A stretch of 64,000 nucleotides of DNA from Bugulina stolonifera (lineage: Eukaryota > Bryozoa > Gymnolaemata > Cheilostomatida > Bugulidae), in the NCBI GenBank assembly GCA_935421135.1, contig OW285197.1:4707350-4771349 (forward strand), written 5' to 3'. Made by a program: the position numbers and the translations under genes. This document shows positions 28,480 to 39,043 of the stretch, one piece after another (position 1 is the first letter of the stretch; each line of letters begins with the position of its first letter). The notes under the pieces were generated by a model. That model worked only from the letters and a program-made list of their open reading frames with translations. It did not search any database and had not been told where the DNA came from.

Positions 28480-29700
28480 TACTAAGTAGTATACAGTAAG
28501 CTAATAGATCAAGCGTGTGTACATTTAGTCTGCACGTTTCCTCTAATATAGTCTGAGTAGAGTGCACCTACTTGTAATAAGTATACCGTGTATATGATTG
28601 TGGTGAAAGCAGCATTTGGCTACATTTACAGTAGTTGAAAGATACAGTATGATAATATTTACTATATACACTATTACTCAACAGAAGGTGACTTGAACTT
28701 TCTTATAGCTGAGTCTCTGCTCTTTCTTATCCTACCAAATGTGATAGGTTTATTAACTACTGAACTCTCTCACAAGTAGGTGAAATCTGCCAACATTTTG
28801 TTGTTTTGATAAAGCTTTTGTAATTTTGTATAGCTGAACATCGGAAAATAGTTATAGTACATGTAGGATGGAAATTCCCATTATTGTGATGTACCAAGCA
28901 TCATAAGATATTGTAAGAACATCAAATTCTGCAGTTTAGTTTCCATTATACATGTAACTGTGCTTTGGCCTCACAGCTCTCCGGCTCATATATTTATCAT
29001 TTCATTACTAGACCAACTTTACATGTACATTGTAGGTCTACATGTAACACATGCCTAGTTGACTACTAAACTGCCTAGTGCAGGTTAGATTTTTATTGGA
29101 TTCAATCAAAATCTTTTCTATTGCACAATTGTGGAAAGTAGCTATCATTATTTAGCCTGAAAGGTCATAACCTACAATCAGGGATTGCCTCGACTCTAGT
29201 CACGGATTATCTGGCTTCCCTTTTGTGCAATCTTATACATGCGTACGCTTCTACTATCATCTATTGTTATTGATAAGCAATAAATTCAATAATAATAATA
29301 ACAAAGTATACTTGTTGCTAGCCCTTAAGCAGAAGCAACACTGCAAACAAGTATACTCATACAGACTCCAAAGTTTTAAGCATCTGCATACGGTCCTATA
29401 AAAATAGATTGCCAATTATTTTAGTTGATCTATGAGTTCTAGGAATTGTCAGTTTTCAACCACATGGATTTTGCAGAGCAATTATTCCCATCTTGTAGAG
29501 AACAAAACTCTGACATGCAGCGTTTTGGGTGAGCAAACAAATCTAATTTAGCTTATTTCGGTTTAGATCTGGTTCTTGGGTTTATACTTTAAAGTGTCAG
29601 TGTTTTCCCGCAAAAGTGCTGGGACAGGTGCATTGTACATAATCAATGGATCTCTGTTATTCAAGTTACAAGCAAATGCTCTGATTGACCACAACTGGTT
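28480..29700. other. Host intergenic DNA
   Basis: No gene, no clear repeat. AT-rich. Confidence 0.55.
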
Positions 29701-29868
29701 TATTGTATAATGTACTTTTTGCAAGGAATTTATTTTTGAGCAGTCAGAGACTTGTTTCAAATCCATAAAAATACCAGTCCCTGACTGGGGTTTTGAACCC
29801 GGGGCCTCTACGTCATCTAATCGCCTAGCAGATTGAACAGAACATGCTACCACTACACCAGCTAAGCA
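29701..29868 (-). repeat. tRNA-derived SINE, family A, copy 1
   Basis: On the minus strand a tRNA-like head (AGCTGGTGTAGTGGTAGCAT as A box; GGGTTCAAAACCC around the B box) is followed by a non-tRNA body that ends near TATAATACAATA. Copy 2 lies 100 bp further on. Not a functional tRNA: the stems do not close and a body is attached. Confidence 0.75.
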
Positions 29869-29967
29869 GTAAACATGCTGTGAACAAATTGCACACGAGG
29901 GTAACCCTCTTATTATGGCCACATAGCGCCTTACTGAATGTTAGGGGGTTTGGCCATTTTCTATATA

Positions 29968-30134
29968 TTATTGTATAATGTATCTTTTGCAAGGAATTTA
30001 TTTTTTTCAGCAGAGACTTGTTTCAAATCCATGAAAATACCAGTCCCTGACTGGGGTTTTGTACCTGGGACCTCTACGTCATCTAATCGCCTAGCAGATT
30101 GAACAGAACATGCTACCACTACACCAGCTAAGCA
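29968..30134 (-). repeat. tRNA-derived SINE, family A, copy 2
   Basis: Same family and orientation as 29701-29868, with B-box changes (GTACCTGGGACC on the plus strand). A truncated tail of the same family is found at 60706-60766 and 63202-63262. Confidence 0.75.
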
Positions 30135-30224
30135 ACCTGAAAAAGAAGCTTCAAGGGTGAGCAGTAGACATGCTCAGATTTACCACTGCCCCAATACGTG
30201 TAAGCCAAAGTCATGACCCAATTA

Positions 30225-31836
30225 TAGTGCTGCACGGTGTTTCGGTTTCAAGCGATTAAACGGTGTGTGAACTCTCGGTGTTACACATCGGCAAATTTTG
30301 TATGCACCGAATCGTACCGGCACCGTGCCCAAACGATATATCGATGGTTCGGTGTAGATCGGTGTGATCGAACCGAATCGCTATGCCAGTAGTCATTGAT
30401 TGTTCATGCGGTCTAATATCACGTGATTTTGTTTACCTCACTTCAAACTATGTTGCATACCTTCGCTTATCCGTTTCCACATTAACGGCCATCTTGGCTG
30501 TGATTGATTATCTATGTTGTAGAGGTAATAATTATTATTAAATTATATTAAATCGAATTATAATTATGTAACTTAGCAGATTCTGCATACATTATATTCT
30601 GTCGTTTGCATATGACTGCTTTGTTCATGAACAGTTGCTAGAATAGAAGAGTAGTATATGGTCGAATATAATAGATTATTATTATAATAATTAGATTTAA
30701 ACATAACATTACATTGGATTAATTATTATATTATAATTAACCTACTACTAAAGTTTACATGTACATGTAAATTTGATTATAATCGCTTGTAACTAAGAAT
30801 GGGTACAATGCTTATAATAATTAATTAATCATTATTAATTATAGTTTTTTAATTTAAAATTGTTGTGTAGTTATGCTTTTGGTAAGCACCAGCTCTTTAT
30901 TTATTCAAAATAAGCTAATACTAATGTTCAATCAATATTTTGTAGGTAGAATTCATCGGACTGAGCCATCGTAATATCCAATCTGAAGACAAATATGCTA
31001 GATTCAATCGGTGGACACACTGAATTATACCAAATCAGCAATCTATCAAGAAAGCTTGCAAGAAAGAGTTCCTACATTATCATTACATCATATGCAACTA
31101 TGCTAGGGTTTCTTCTTTCTCTTGTGATATGAAATTAGCCCATGTAATTTTAAATTTATTATCTTTTTGTGTCAATGGTACGAGTGTGGTGGAAACAATG
31201 TTTGCTGTTTCTCTTCTGTATTTTGGTCACTATCAGTAATAAATCTAATAAATTATATGTAATCGGTTGGGTGTGTGTCCAGTCTCATGTTTTTATATTG
31301 AATATATTTATTAAATTATATGAAATAGGTGAAGTAAGACCCAATGCAACTTAAGACTCACTAGACTACATAGGCAAATACAAAATCTTGGAGTAGGAGT
31401 AAGCACTGATTACTTTCATTAACCCAATTGCCACTCAGATAAAAATAATATACATATACTATGTTTTAATGAAGCCCTGTCTGCCTGCCATATCTGAAAA
31501 TAAAGTAAAATAAACAATGATTGGCATGAACTCATGTTGCAAGAAAGTGTTGAGGATTTTTGTTCCCTTGTATTGAACGTTCATGGTGGGACAACTCTAT
31601 TAGGCAAACTAGCTCTTGGACTGGTTCGATCCGGTATATCGAACCAAAGTTGACACCGTCTAACACCGCTTGAGACCAGGATCAAGGGGTCCGGTGCAGT
31701 TCGGTATATCGATCCAAAATTGGCATCGATTGACACCAAATGAGACCAGGCACAAGAGAACGGGTGTCAACCGGTGTTTGATTCCCACCACCCCAAAAAC
31801 CGAATATCAGTGCGGAGGCAACACCGTGCAGGCCTA
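30225..31836. mobile_element. Non-autonomous hAT-like DNA transposon, 1.6 kb
   Basis: The left end is TAGTGCTGCACGGTGTTTCG. The right end, reversed, is TAGGCCTGCACGGTGTTGCC, so the first 17 bases match at 15 positions. Flanks are CCCAATTA (30217-30224) and CCCTATTA (31837-31844), an 8-bp duplication with one mismatch, the hAT size. Sub-terminal parts are rich in CGGTGT and CGATATATCGA-like motifs, with an internal tandem duplication at about 31620-31760. The centre is very AT-rich and has no transposase. Confidence 0.65.
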
Positions 31837-31844
31837 CCCTATTA

Positions 31845-32535
31845 CATGTAGCTGCTGAATGAAGAAATCAATAGGTAGGACTTTAATAGTACTGAAAGAT
31901 TTGTAATGGGCCAAAAGCTGAAACTACACTATTTTTGGATGGTTGAATAATTTTTATTGCAACGAGCAACCTCCAGGATATGGATGTGTTAAACATCTTT
32001 CACTCACTACGAAGTGTATTAATTATATTGAATTACTCATTGGAAAAATTTGTCTGTAATATACCAATTTTGATAATCATAATACATACAAAGAAACTAG
32101 TTGATCGTGTAATGGTTGTGTAAGGTGCACTCTATCAACTTAATTATTCCGGAGTTCCACTAAACAGAGGGTGCTGAGCTGTAAATCATTTGGTTTAGTA
32201 CCAAACTATGTGATGTATTTCAAACAATCACACAGGAGTGTTTTAATGTTATACAATGTAATAAATTCAAATTTTGTTTGTCTATATAAAGCCTTGTCAA
32301 GGTACAAAAAGCCTATTCCTACATGTATATATTCGCTATCCATTTATAAGTTCTTCATCTGTATTAATAGTAGGAAAGAATAAGCTTCCATACAAAATAG
32401 CCCCAAAGCACATTATAGCATATACATGGAAATAAACAATTTGATTGTACAAGCTGAAAGCTTTGGTTTGTGGTTTATTCACTATCATTATTTTGTGGTG
32501 ATAGACCTAATAGTTGCAGAGTTATTAGACTTTGC
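31845..32535. other. Host intergenic DNA
   Basis: AT-rich with no supported gene. Ends in the CTCAGG target duplication (32536-32541) of element 2. Confidence 0.55.
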
Positions 32536-32541
32536 CTCAGG

Positions 32542-32912
32542 AGTAGTATAGTCAGTGCACTTCTAGACAGACACGCACTCATTGACCCCTGTTTTCAACC
32601 AATCACAAGCCGGTATTTCCGATTTCAACCAATCACAGAAGAGCACAAAAATTTTGCACACGACCTTGCCAAGGTCACCCCAAAATCCCCCCTTCTGATT
32701 GGTCGAAAAAACATTTGCACACTTGACCCCGAACCCGGCCACGACCCCTTCCCTTCCTCCTTCCCACCCTCCTCCCCTCCCCCTCCCCCACCTCCCACTC
32801 CTCCCCCCTCCCCGCCACCGCCCTCGTCCCGTCCGCGCCACCGCCGTCGCCGCCGCCGCCACCGCCGCCCTCACCACCGCCGTCGCCGCCGCCACCACCA
32901 CCGCCCTCACCA

Positions 32913-32943
<31 letters not shown>

Positions 32944-33270
32944 CGCCACCACCACCACCGCCGCCACCACCACCACCGCCACCGCCGCCGCCGCCGCCAC
33001 CACCACCACCAACACCGCCGCCGCCGCCGCCGCCGCCGCCATCACCGTCATCACCGCCACCCCTCCTCCACCGCCGCCCACCCTCCCCACCCCGCAACCC
33101 CCACTCACCCGAACGACCAATCGTTTGAGGCGGTCAAGCCGCGTCCGCCCACGTTGCGTGCGGCGCCGACCGTACACGTGGAGGCGACGCCGGTGCCCTG
33201 TATCCACCGGGCCAAGCGACTAGGCAGCGGCCCGCCGCCCATTCCGAGTTCCACTGGGGTGGGACTATAA
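32542..33270. repeat. Left TIR of element 2 (729 bp)
   Basis: Same sequence class as the element 1 TIRs, with small changes in the trinucleotide tract (for example CACCAACACCG near 33011) and one C/T change near 33199. It adjoins the 442-residue gene and its inner edge forms CTATAAAAG. Confidence 0.95.
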
Positions 33271-33273
33271 AAG
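33266..33273 (+). promoter_or_regulatory. TATAAAAG at the inner edge of the left TIR (element 2)
   Basis: Mirror of the site at 16933-16940, 54 bases before the ATG at 33327. Upstream CCAAT boxes lie in the TIR at about 32596, 32627, 32696 and 33116. Confidence 0.65.
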
Positions 33274-33326
33274 ATAAGTTTGACTGATGATAGTATTAAT
33301 ACAAAGAAGACTTAGTCATAGCAAAC

Positions 33327-34655
33327 ATGTCTTTTCTCACCAAAGGAGCAGCGGGGAGATATGTACTTTTAAAGGAAGTCCTCCCGAAGTCTGTATGGGA
33401 TTATATGATCAAAAGTAATATCGAAGAAGCGAATAGTCCATGGATGTGGTATTGGGTTGACAGACTCGCTCATAATTCCTTAGTGGTAGAGCTTGCCATC
33501 TATTTTAGAACACTTTCACTCTCTATGAATATCCCTTTTAAGATAGGAGAGGAAAAGTTGAGGAAAATGGCACTTTGTTATGAAGACTTAACAGGAGCTA
33601 GGTCAAGATTTTCATCTATGGTAGAAACAAAAAACGCATCCGTTTCTTCTCCCTTACTCCTTCTTAGGAATGCAGAGTTGTCAACCTGGTGTAGAGTGGA
33701 GGTTGAGAAGATTATTGAAGATAGAAACTGGGATGAAACTGGTGTGGGAGCGGAGGCCACTTTTAACACTCACTTCTTACTATATCTGGATAATGAACCT
33801 GGTGGGGAAGGTTCAAAGAATGAACTCTATCATAGAGTATTGAACATATTAAAGGATGGGGCAAGAAGATGTCGCTTTGAGGATGGGAAGGAGAAATCGC
33901 GAGCGAAGAGGAGTTACAATGAAGAAAGCATCCCTGGTTTAATTCTTAGTAGAGGTAATACGCTATATGCAGGGCGATTGTTTGGAGAACTAGATCCATC
34001 CAAAAATGGGTTAGAGGTGATAAGAAGTCCTTCACCAGGAGATGCTAGATTAGAGGTGAGAGAGACTTCTACAGGAGAGACTAACCAGGTTATGATAGAA
34101 GAGGTTGAAATGTGTGACATTGGAGAACTAGATTCATCCAAAAACGGGTTAGAGGAGATAAGAAGCCCTTCACCAGGAGAAGCTAGGGTGGAAGTGAGAG
34201 AGACTTCTACAGGAGAGAATAAGCAGATTATGATAGAAGAGCGAACTCATGTAGAAACTAAAGAAGAGGTTGAAATGTGTGACAAAAGGGAACAAGAGAT
34301 TAGAAAGATAGAACAAGAATTGGCACTAAAGAAAGTGGAATTGGCAGGAGCACTGGGGTGGAAAGAAGCACTAGAGATGCAACAGAGAATTGATGCAAGA
34401 AAAGAGAGAAGAACAAATCGCATTGCCTTCTTAGAAAAAAAGTTAACAGAGGAAAGAATGGAAAAAGAGAGGTTAATGATGGAAATCGAGCGTTTGCAAA
34501 AAGAAGAAGAAGAAGAAAAAATGGATAGTGTATCAATTATTGATCACATAATTCCCCACCTGGCTAACAAACTAGATGATAATGATGCAAAAGCAGAAGG
34601 GGAAGATAGTAAACTGCCACAGTGGGTTCCAACAGGAGAAAGTAATGATGAATAA
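33327..34655 (+). CDS. 442-residue protein with internal repeat and coiled coil (element 2)
   Basis: Full-length partner of the element 1 gene at 15551-16879; D, A and R at the three variable positions. The two 45-residue repeats and the coiled coil are intact, so the repeat pair predates the split of the two copies. Function unknown; first gene after the TIR promoter. Confidence 0.8.
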   Translation: MSFLTKGAAGRYVLLKEVLPKSVWDYMIKSNIEEANSPWMWYWVDRLAHNSLVVELAIYFRTLSLSMNIPFKIGEEKLRKMALCYEDLTGARSRFSSMVETKNASVSSPLLLLRNAELSTWCRVEVEKIIEDRNWDETGVGAEATFNTHFLLYLDNEPGGEGSKNELYHRVLNILKDGARRCRFEDGKEKSRAKRSYNEESIPGLILSRGNTLYAGRLFGELDPSKNGLEVIRSPSPGDARLEVRETSTGETNQVMIEEVEMCDIGELDSSKNGLEEIRSPSPGEARVEVRETSTGENKQIMIEERTHVETKEEVEMCDKREQEIRKIEQELALKKVELAGALGWKEALEMQQRIDARKERRTNRIAFLEKKLTEERMEKERLMMEIERLQKEEEEEKMDSVSIIDHIIPHLANKLDDNDAKAEGEDSKLPQWVPTGESNDE

Positions 34656-34695
34656 AAGTGTATAGATTCCAATCGTTCTCTCAAACAAGGGCAAG

Positions 34696-35103
34696 ATGTC
34701 AAAGCAAGAGGTAGTATGTAGAAATGAGAATTATGAAGATGTGGCTGATGGTCTCTTAGATGAAGTAGTAGCTATCTCTGCTGAAGAGGGAAGGGAGCGA
34801 ATAGGAGAGAGAAGCAACAAAAGAAAGAAGTTCACATTCTACATAATCATAATACTATTTATACTTTCTTGCTCATCTTTATCACCATCAGTTTACACAT
34901 ATCTAAGTGATAGGGAACCACCCAATGGCAAAGACAAAGGAGTACTTAAGCAAGGACACTTTTTAAAAACAAACACAACTCTATTAGCTACTCAACTGGA
35001 TCAGCATGCGTCCACACCAAGAAATCGATCTTCGCTTGCAGAGTCCCTTCACAGCTCTAGTCTGTGGTCCAACAGGGAGTGGAAAAACGGAACTACTATT
35101 TAG
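34696..35103 (+). CDS. Single-pass membrane protein overlapping the ATPase gene (element 2)
   Basis: 135 residues, one membrane segment (about 46-64) after a basic patch. The only change from element 1 is R for Q in EGRERIGERS. It starts 40 bases after the preceding stop; its last 98 bases are also the start of the ATPase frame. Confidence 0.65.
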   Translation: MSKQEVVCRNENYEDVADGLLDEVVAISAEEGRERIGERSNKRKKFTFYIIIILFILSCSSLSPSVYTYLSDREPPNGKDKGVLKQGHFLKTNTTLLATQLDQHASTPRNRSSLAESLHSSSLWSNREWKNGTTI

Positions 35104-35665
35104 TCTTATTAGGAGAGTTGATGAAATTGCTTCACCCACTCCTGTTGAAATCATTTACTGCTATGGAGTTTGGCAACGCCGCTTTGAGGATTACAAGGAT
35201 AAAGTAAGGTTTCATTCAGGACTCATTGATGTAGAAATGGATATAGAGCGTGATGGGAAGAATCGCTGGCTCATCATTGATGACTTGATGGGTGAAGTCG
35301 GGGGGAAAGAGACTACTAATGCAATCTTTACAAAGTTCAGTCACCACCTGAACATAAGCGTCTTTTTCTTACTACAGAACCTTTTCCCGAAAGATAATAG
35401 AACAGTGTCAATAAACTCGCAGTACTTTTTCTTGTTCAAGAATCCCAGAGACGGAATGTCTGTTACCAATCTTGCAAAGCAGGCTTTTCCTCAGAGTACA
35501 AGAGCTGTTCAAGAAGCTTTTAGTGATGCTACACGTAAGCCACACTCTTTTCTATTCTTGAATCTTCGCCAGGAAACCCCGGAGTGGGCTAGACTGATCG
35601 GTAATTTTGCTTCTGAGCACTCTCCCATGACTGTATATATCCCGAATACCCTGGAATATAAGTAG
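35006..35665 (+). CDS. ATP: Genome-packaging ATPase, FtsK/HerA (A32-like) family (element 2)
   Basis: 219 residues, the same as in element 1. GPTGSGKT (21-28) and WLIIDDL (88-94) are intact, so the motor is probably functional in both copies. Confidence 0.94.
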   Translation: MRPHQEIDLRLQSPFTALVCGPTGSGKTELLFSLIRRVDEIASPTPVEIIYCYGVWQRRFEDYKDKVRFHSGLIDVEMDIERDGKNRWLIIDDLMGEVGGKETTNAIFTKFSHHLNISVFFLLQNLFPKDNRTVSINSQYFFLFKNPRDGMSVTNLAKQAFPQSTRAVQEAFSDATRKPHSFLFLNLRQETPEWARLIGNFASEHSPMTVYIPNTLEYK

Positions 35666-35697
35666 CATTCACATCTCTACTCTCTCCATAAACTGTC

Positions 35698-36096
35698 TTG
35701 GACTCGAAGAGAGCGCATCCATCATCAAGCATGAGATACATTAATTCACCCGAGTATTCTCCAAGGTTGAGGAGGAATGCCTTGAGTATATATGCACTGA
35801 CGAAAGCATCTGCAACCATCAGAGATTCAACCATTGCTGAGGCTAACAAAGACCTTATACTCGCTCTTGTTGAGTGTGCTAGAAATGTATTATTAGGTAA
35901 TGTTCATCTAACTACCGCTCAGTTGAACTCTCTACGTCGACATAGAAGGGCCATTGAGGATCTCACCAACTCTCGTACTAGTGTGAGGCAGAAAAAGTTA
36001 ATCCTACAACGTGGCGGATTTTTAGGTCTTCTTTTGAAGCCATTGGCAAGTTTACTTGGAGGTGTGCTTGGTGGATTAGGCGGTGGACGAAGGTGA
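35698..36096 (+). CDS. Small virion protein with hydrophobic C-terminus (element 2)
   Basis: 132 residues, identical to the element 1 product. The LRRHRRAIEDL block and the glycine/leucine-rich tail are kept. Overlaps the next gene by 14 bases. Confidence 0.78.
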   Translation: MDSKRAHPSSSMRYINSPEYSPRLRRNALSIYALTKASATIRDSTIAEANKDLILALVECARNVLLGNVHLTTAQLNSLRRHRRAIEDLTNSRTSVRQKKLILQRGGFLGLLLKPLASLLGGVLGGLGGGRR

Positions 36097-36667
36097 AATG
36101 AGTCTCAAGTTTTCTAAAAAGTATCTTCTTATGGATAAACATACATATGAATCAATGAATAGTAGAAACAACAAAAAAGAAGGAGAGCATCTACCCTCAC
36201 TCTCTACAAATGGGGATCTACTCCTGGCAGAAAAAAGCAGAAAAGATGTAATATCTAACCTCAAAAACTCTGATACAGACATCTACTCTCAGCTAGAGCA
36301 ACATGCTCATAAAATGAATAAGTTCCTAAAAGAGTTGGAGAGATCACGCCATCCGCAGCAGGAGTTGTATAATACATTAGAGGGAATTAACACTAGGTTT
36401 AATGAAATGCATACATGGAGACAAAGAGAAGAAGAAGCACAAGAGCGAGGGCGAGAGAAAAAAAGAGATGATGAAAAGAGGCGAAGTGGCTCAAGGTCAC
36501 CACTACCACACCCATATAGGAGAGAAACAAAACCAGAGAGGTCAGAAGCTGGCGCACGTTGGAGTGGGAAGGGTGAAAATAGAAGTCCTATCAAAACTAG
36601 GTCTAGGCGAAAGCTTCCTAAAACCCCTCTTGCAAGCAATAGTAAAACAGAAAGATGGATGATATAG
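36083..36667 (+). CDS. Polinton basic/coiled protein of 194 residues (element 2)
   Basis: Identical to element 1. The FSKKYLLMDKHTYE start, helical centre and Arg/Ser-rich tail are intact. The last codons overlap the integrase ATG. Confidence 0.75.
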   Translation: MDEGEMSLKFSKKYLLMDKHTYESMNSRNNKKEGEHLPSLSTNGDLLLAEKSRKDVISNLKNSDTDIYSQLEQHAHKMNKFLKELERSRHPQQELYNTLEGINTRFNEMHTWRQREEEAQERGREKKRDDEKRRSGSRSPLPHPYRRETKPERSEAGARWSGKGENRSPIKTRSRRKLPKTPLASNSKTERWMI

Positions 36668-37725
36668 ATGAAGGTCTACGTGATATTTACTTCTCCCCTC
36701 CTCAACCACCATCTTTTGGAGGAAAGAGAAAGTTAGTTTTAGCTTCTCCTCCTGGTATTAATGAGAATGATGTTGAGAAGTGGTTGAGAAGTCAAGACGC
36801 ATACACTCTTCATCGCCCGATTAGAATGAAGTTTACAAGGAGAAAAACGTTTGTGAGTGGGATTGGTGAACAACTCCAGGCAGATCTCGTGGATGTGCGT
36901 GCGCACAAGGACTCAAATGATGGAGTAACATTTTTGCTCACCTGCATAGATGCCTTCTCACGGAAAGCATGGGTCTTTCCTCTTCATTCCAAGTCTGGTC
37001 TGGAAGTGTCCAATGCACTCATCTCTCTATTCGAAAATGAAAGCTTTAGACAAATACAAACTGATAAAGGTAAGGAGTTCCTAAACAGAAGGGTGAGTGA
37101 AGTGCTAAAGAAGTATGGAGTTAGCCATTTCACCTCTGAGAATGAGATCATCAAGGCTGCTCTTGTTGAACGCTTTAATAGAACATTGAGAGGGAAAATT
37201 CATCGTCTACTCACTTATAGAGGGGATGGACGCTACTTAGAAGATGTAGAAGACCTAGTCCAAGGATATAACAACAGTTTTAATAGGTCAATTGGAATGA
37301 AACCTATTGAGGTTGATTACGATAATCAAGAAGAGGTTTGGGTTCGGTTAAATGAGTTCTCACCTAAACGATGGTTAAAGAAAACAAGAGTAAAATACTC
37401 ACCAGGTGATCATGTTCGGATTTCGATGGCTCGTAGTAGCTTTGAGCGAGGGTTCACACCAAACTGGTCAACCGAGATATTCACCATAAAAGCAGTCAAG
37501 GCACATACCTCACCTCCTGTCTATACACTGGAAGACCTAAACAAAGAAGGAGTAGATGGAACATTCTATGCACAAGAATTGCAACATGTTAACCTACCTG
37601 AAATCTTTAGAGTTGAGAAAGTCATACGTAAACGGAGAAGGAGAGGAAAAGAAGAGAGTTTCGTGAAATGGAGTGGTTATCCCTCTTCATTTAATAGTTG
37701 GATAGATTCTAGTCAGTTTGTGTAA
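36655..37725 (+). CDS. INT: Retrovirus-like integrase with C-terminal chromodomain (element 2)
   Basis: 356 residues, identical to the element 1 enzyme. D77, D137 and E172 and the chromodomain are present. Identity of an enzyme of this size between two copies at different sites fits very recent spread. Confidence 0.95.
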   Translation: MDDIDEGLRDIYFSPPQPPSFGGKRKLVLASPPGINENDVEKWLRSQDAYTLHRPIRMKFTRRKTFVSGIGEQLQADLVDVRAHKDSNDGVTFLLTCIDAFSRKAWVFPLHSKSGLEVSNALISLFENESFRQIQTDKGKEFLNRRVSEVLKKYGVSHFTSENEIIKAALVERFNRTLRGKIHRLLTYRGDGRYLEDVEDLVQGYNNSFNRSIGMKPIEVDYDNQEEVWVRLNEFSPKRWLKKTRVKYSPGDHVRISMARSSFERGFTPNWSTEIFTIKAVKAHTSPPVYTLEDLNKEGVDGTFYAQELQHVNLPEIFRVEKVIRKRRRRGKEESFVKWSGYPSSFNSWIDSSQFV

Positions 37726-37737
37726 GATCAAAGGTAG

Positions 37738-37744
37738 TATAAAT
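37738..37744 (+). promoter_or_regulatory. TATA box of the minor capsid gene (element 2)
   Basis: TATAAAT in the 54-base gap between integrase stop and minor capsid ATG (37780). The equivalent element 1 site is near 12462-12468 on the minus strand. Confidence 0.45.
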
Positions 37745-37779
37745 TCGATATGTAAGTTCAGTTTTGCTCACTCTCAAAG

Positions 37780-38526
37780 ATGGCCTTCAATGTCACACTT
37801 ACCTCAAATGTACGCATCGGTGGGAGTGACACAAACACCAATGCTCACTTCATTACGAAGCTAGCCAAGACATTGAAGCTTCACTCATCACAGTGGGAGG
37901 TTGGGTTACTTGACATTCAGTACCCTGCATCCTGGAGAAATGTGGAAGATGGCTATGTAGTGGTTACGAATACAAAAGATGGAGTCAAACGAAAATGTGA
38001 AATCAGGAGTGGAAGGTATGCTTCCATGGGTGAACTTTTGAGTGAGATCAATAGAATACTAATAAACTACGACTTAGAAAAAGTAGTGAGCTTTTACTAT
38101 GATAGTCTACGGAATGAAACCTTCCTCATGTTGAGAGAACAGGAACACTCTGTCATGATGTCACGTGATGTTGCGTGGGTGTTGGGATTCGAACCTGATG
38201 TAGAATATGCTGCGGAAATCAACAGGAGTCAAAACCCTCCAGACATCAATGCTGGTTTCACATCCCTCTATGTCTACTCCTCCGTAGTCTCACCAAGACA
38301 TGTTGGAGATAGTCTAGTCCCCCTACTTCGCACAGTTCCTATAACAGAGAGTGAAAGAAATAGCACCGTTTTCTTTGAGTTTTCGAATGTTCAATACTCT
38401 CCAGTGTCTAATACAAGCACAGACCTCATCGAGGTAGATATAAGACGTGATGATGGAGAAAGGGTCTCATTTCGCAGTGGAAAGGTTGTGCTGACGGTTC
38501 GTTTCAGACCGCGTGGAGAGAAATAA
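37780..38526 (+). CDS. PX: Minor capsid (penton) protein, single jelly-roll (element 2)
   Basis: 248 residues, identical to element 1. The LYVYSSVV and LVPLLRTVPI blocks and the RFRPR end are all present. The stop is one base before the ATG of the next gene, suggesting coupled expression. Confidence 0.9.
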   Translation: MAFNVTLTSNVRIGGSDTNTNAHFITKLAKTLKLHSSQWEVGLLDIQYPASWRNVEDGYVVVTNTKDGVKRKCEIRSGRYASMGELLSEINRILINYDLEKVVSFYYDSLRNETFLMLREQEHSVMMSRDVAWVLGFEPDVEYAAEINRSQNPPDINAGFTSLYVYSSVVSPRHVGDSLVPLLRTVPITESERNSTVFFEFSNVQYSPVSNTSTDLIEVDIRRDDGERVSFRSGKVVLTVRFRPRGEK

Positions 38527-38527
38527 C

Positions 38528-38938
38528 ATGGCCCCTCGCATAGTTCCATATTTTCCTGATGAGTCAGGTGAGATGTATGAAGACTATTATGCAAACCAGG
38601 TGGGAGAGGGAATGAGTGTGTACAGGGGAAAACCTATTATGACGGGTAATGGGATCGGCTCACTCTTTTCTGGACTGGCCCGAGGGGTCCTTCCCATGCT
38701 AAAGAATGGTGCCAAAACTATTGGGAAAAAGCTATTGACTACTGGAGCTTCGGTTCTGGGAGATGTAATCAAGGGAGAGAACTTCAAATCCTCTGCAGCA
38801 AAACGTTTTCGTGAAGCTGGTGGGGATCTTCTAGGTGATGTAGAAGATGAATTACGTGAACCACCTGCCAAACGTGCACGAGTTAGTCAAAAGTCTACAA
38901 AGAAAAAGCGTAAAGGAAGAAAAACAGTTTTTGACTAA
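38528..38938 (+). CDS. Small basic virion protein, pVI/pX-like (element 2)
   Basis: 136 residues from the ATG at 38528; a possible longer form starts at 38513 within the minor capsid gene. Identical to element 1. Glycine-rich amphipathic middle and KKKRKGRK end. Confidence 0.75.
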   Translation: MAPRIVPYFPDESGEMYEDYYANQVGEGMSVYRGKPIMTGNGIGSLFSGLARGVLPMLKNGAKTIGKKLLTTGASVLGDVIKGENFKSSAAKRFREAGGDLLGDVEDELREPPAKRARVSQKSTKKKRKGRKTVFD

Positions 38939-38950
38939 ATGAAAGATAAA

Positions 38951-38957
38951 TATATAA
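38951..38957 (+). promoter_or_regulatory. TATA box of the major capsid gene (element 2)
   Basis: TATATAA, 87 bases before the ATG at 39044, the same layout as in element 1. Confidence 0.5.
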
Positions 38958-39043
38958 TCCACACCTAGACTCACCACTCCCCACTCTTAGACAAGCGACT
39001 GTAGGAGCAAGTACTAGATGGAACAACTCTCACACTATCGAAC

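Noticed and set aside
29701..30134. tRNA genes (also 45052-45347 and 55378-55668)
   Set aside because: A and B boxes are present but arms do not close, and a common non-tRNA body is attached; they are SINEs.
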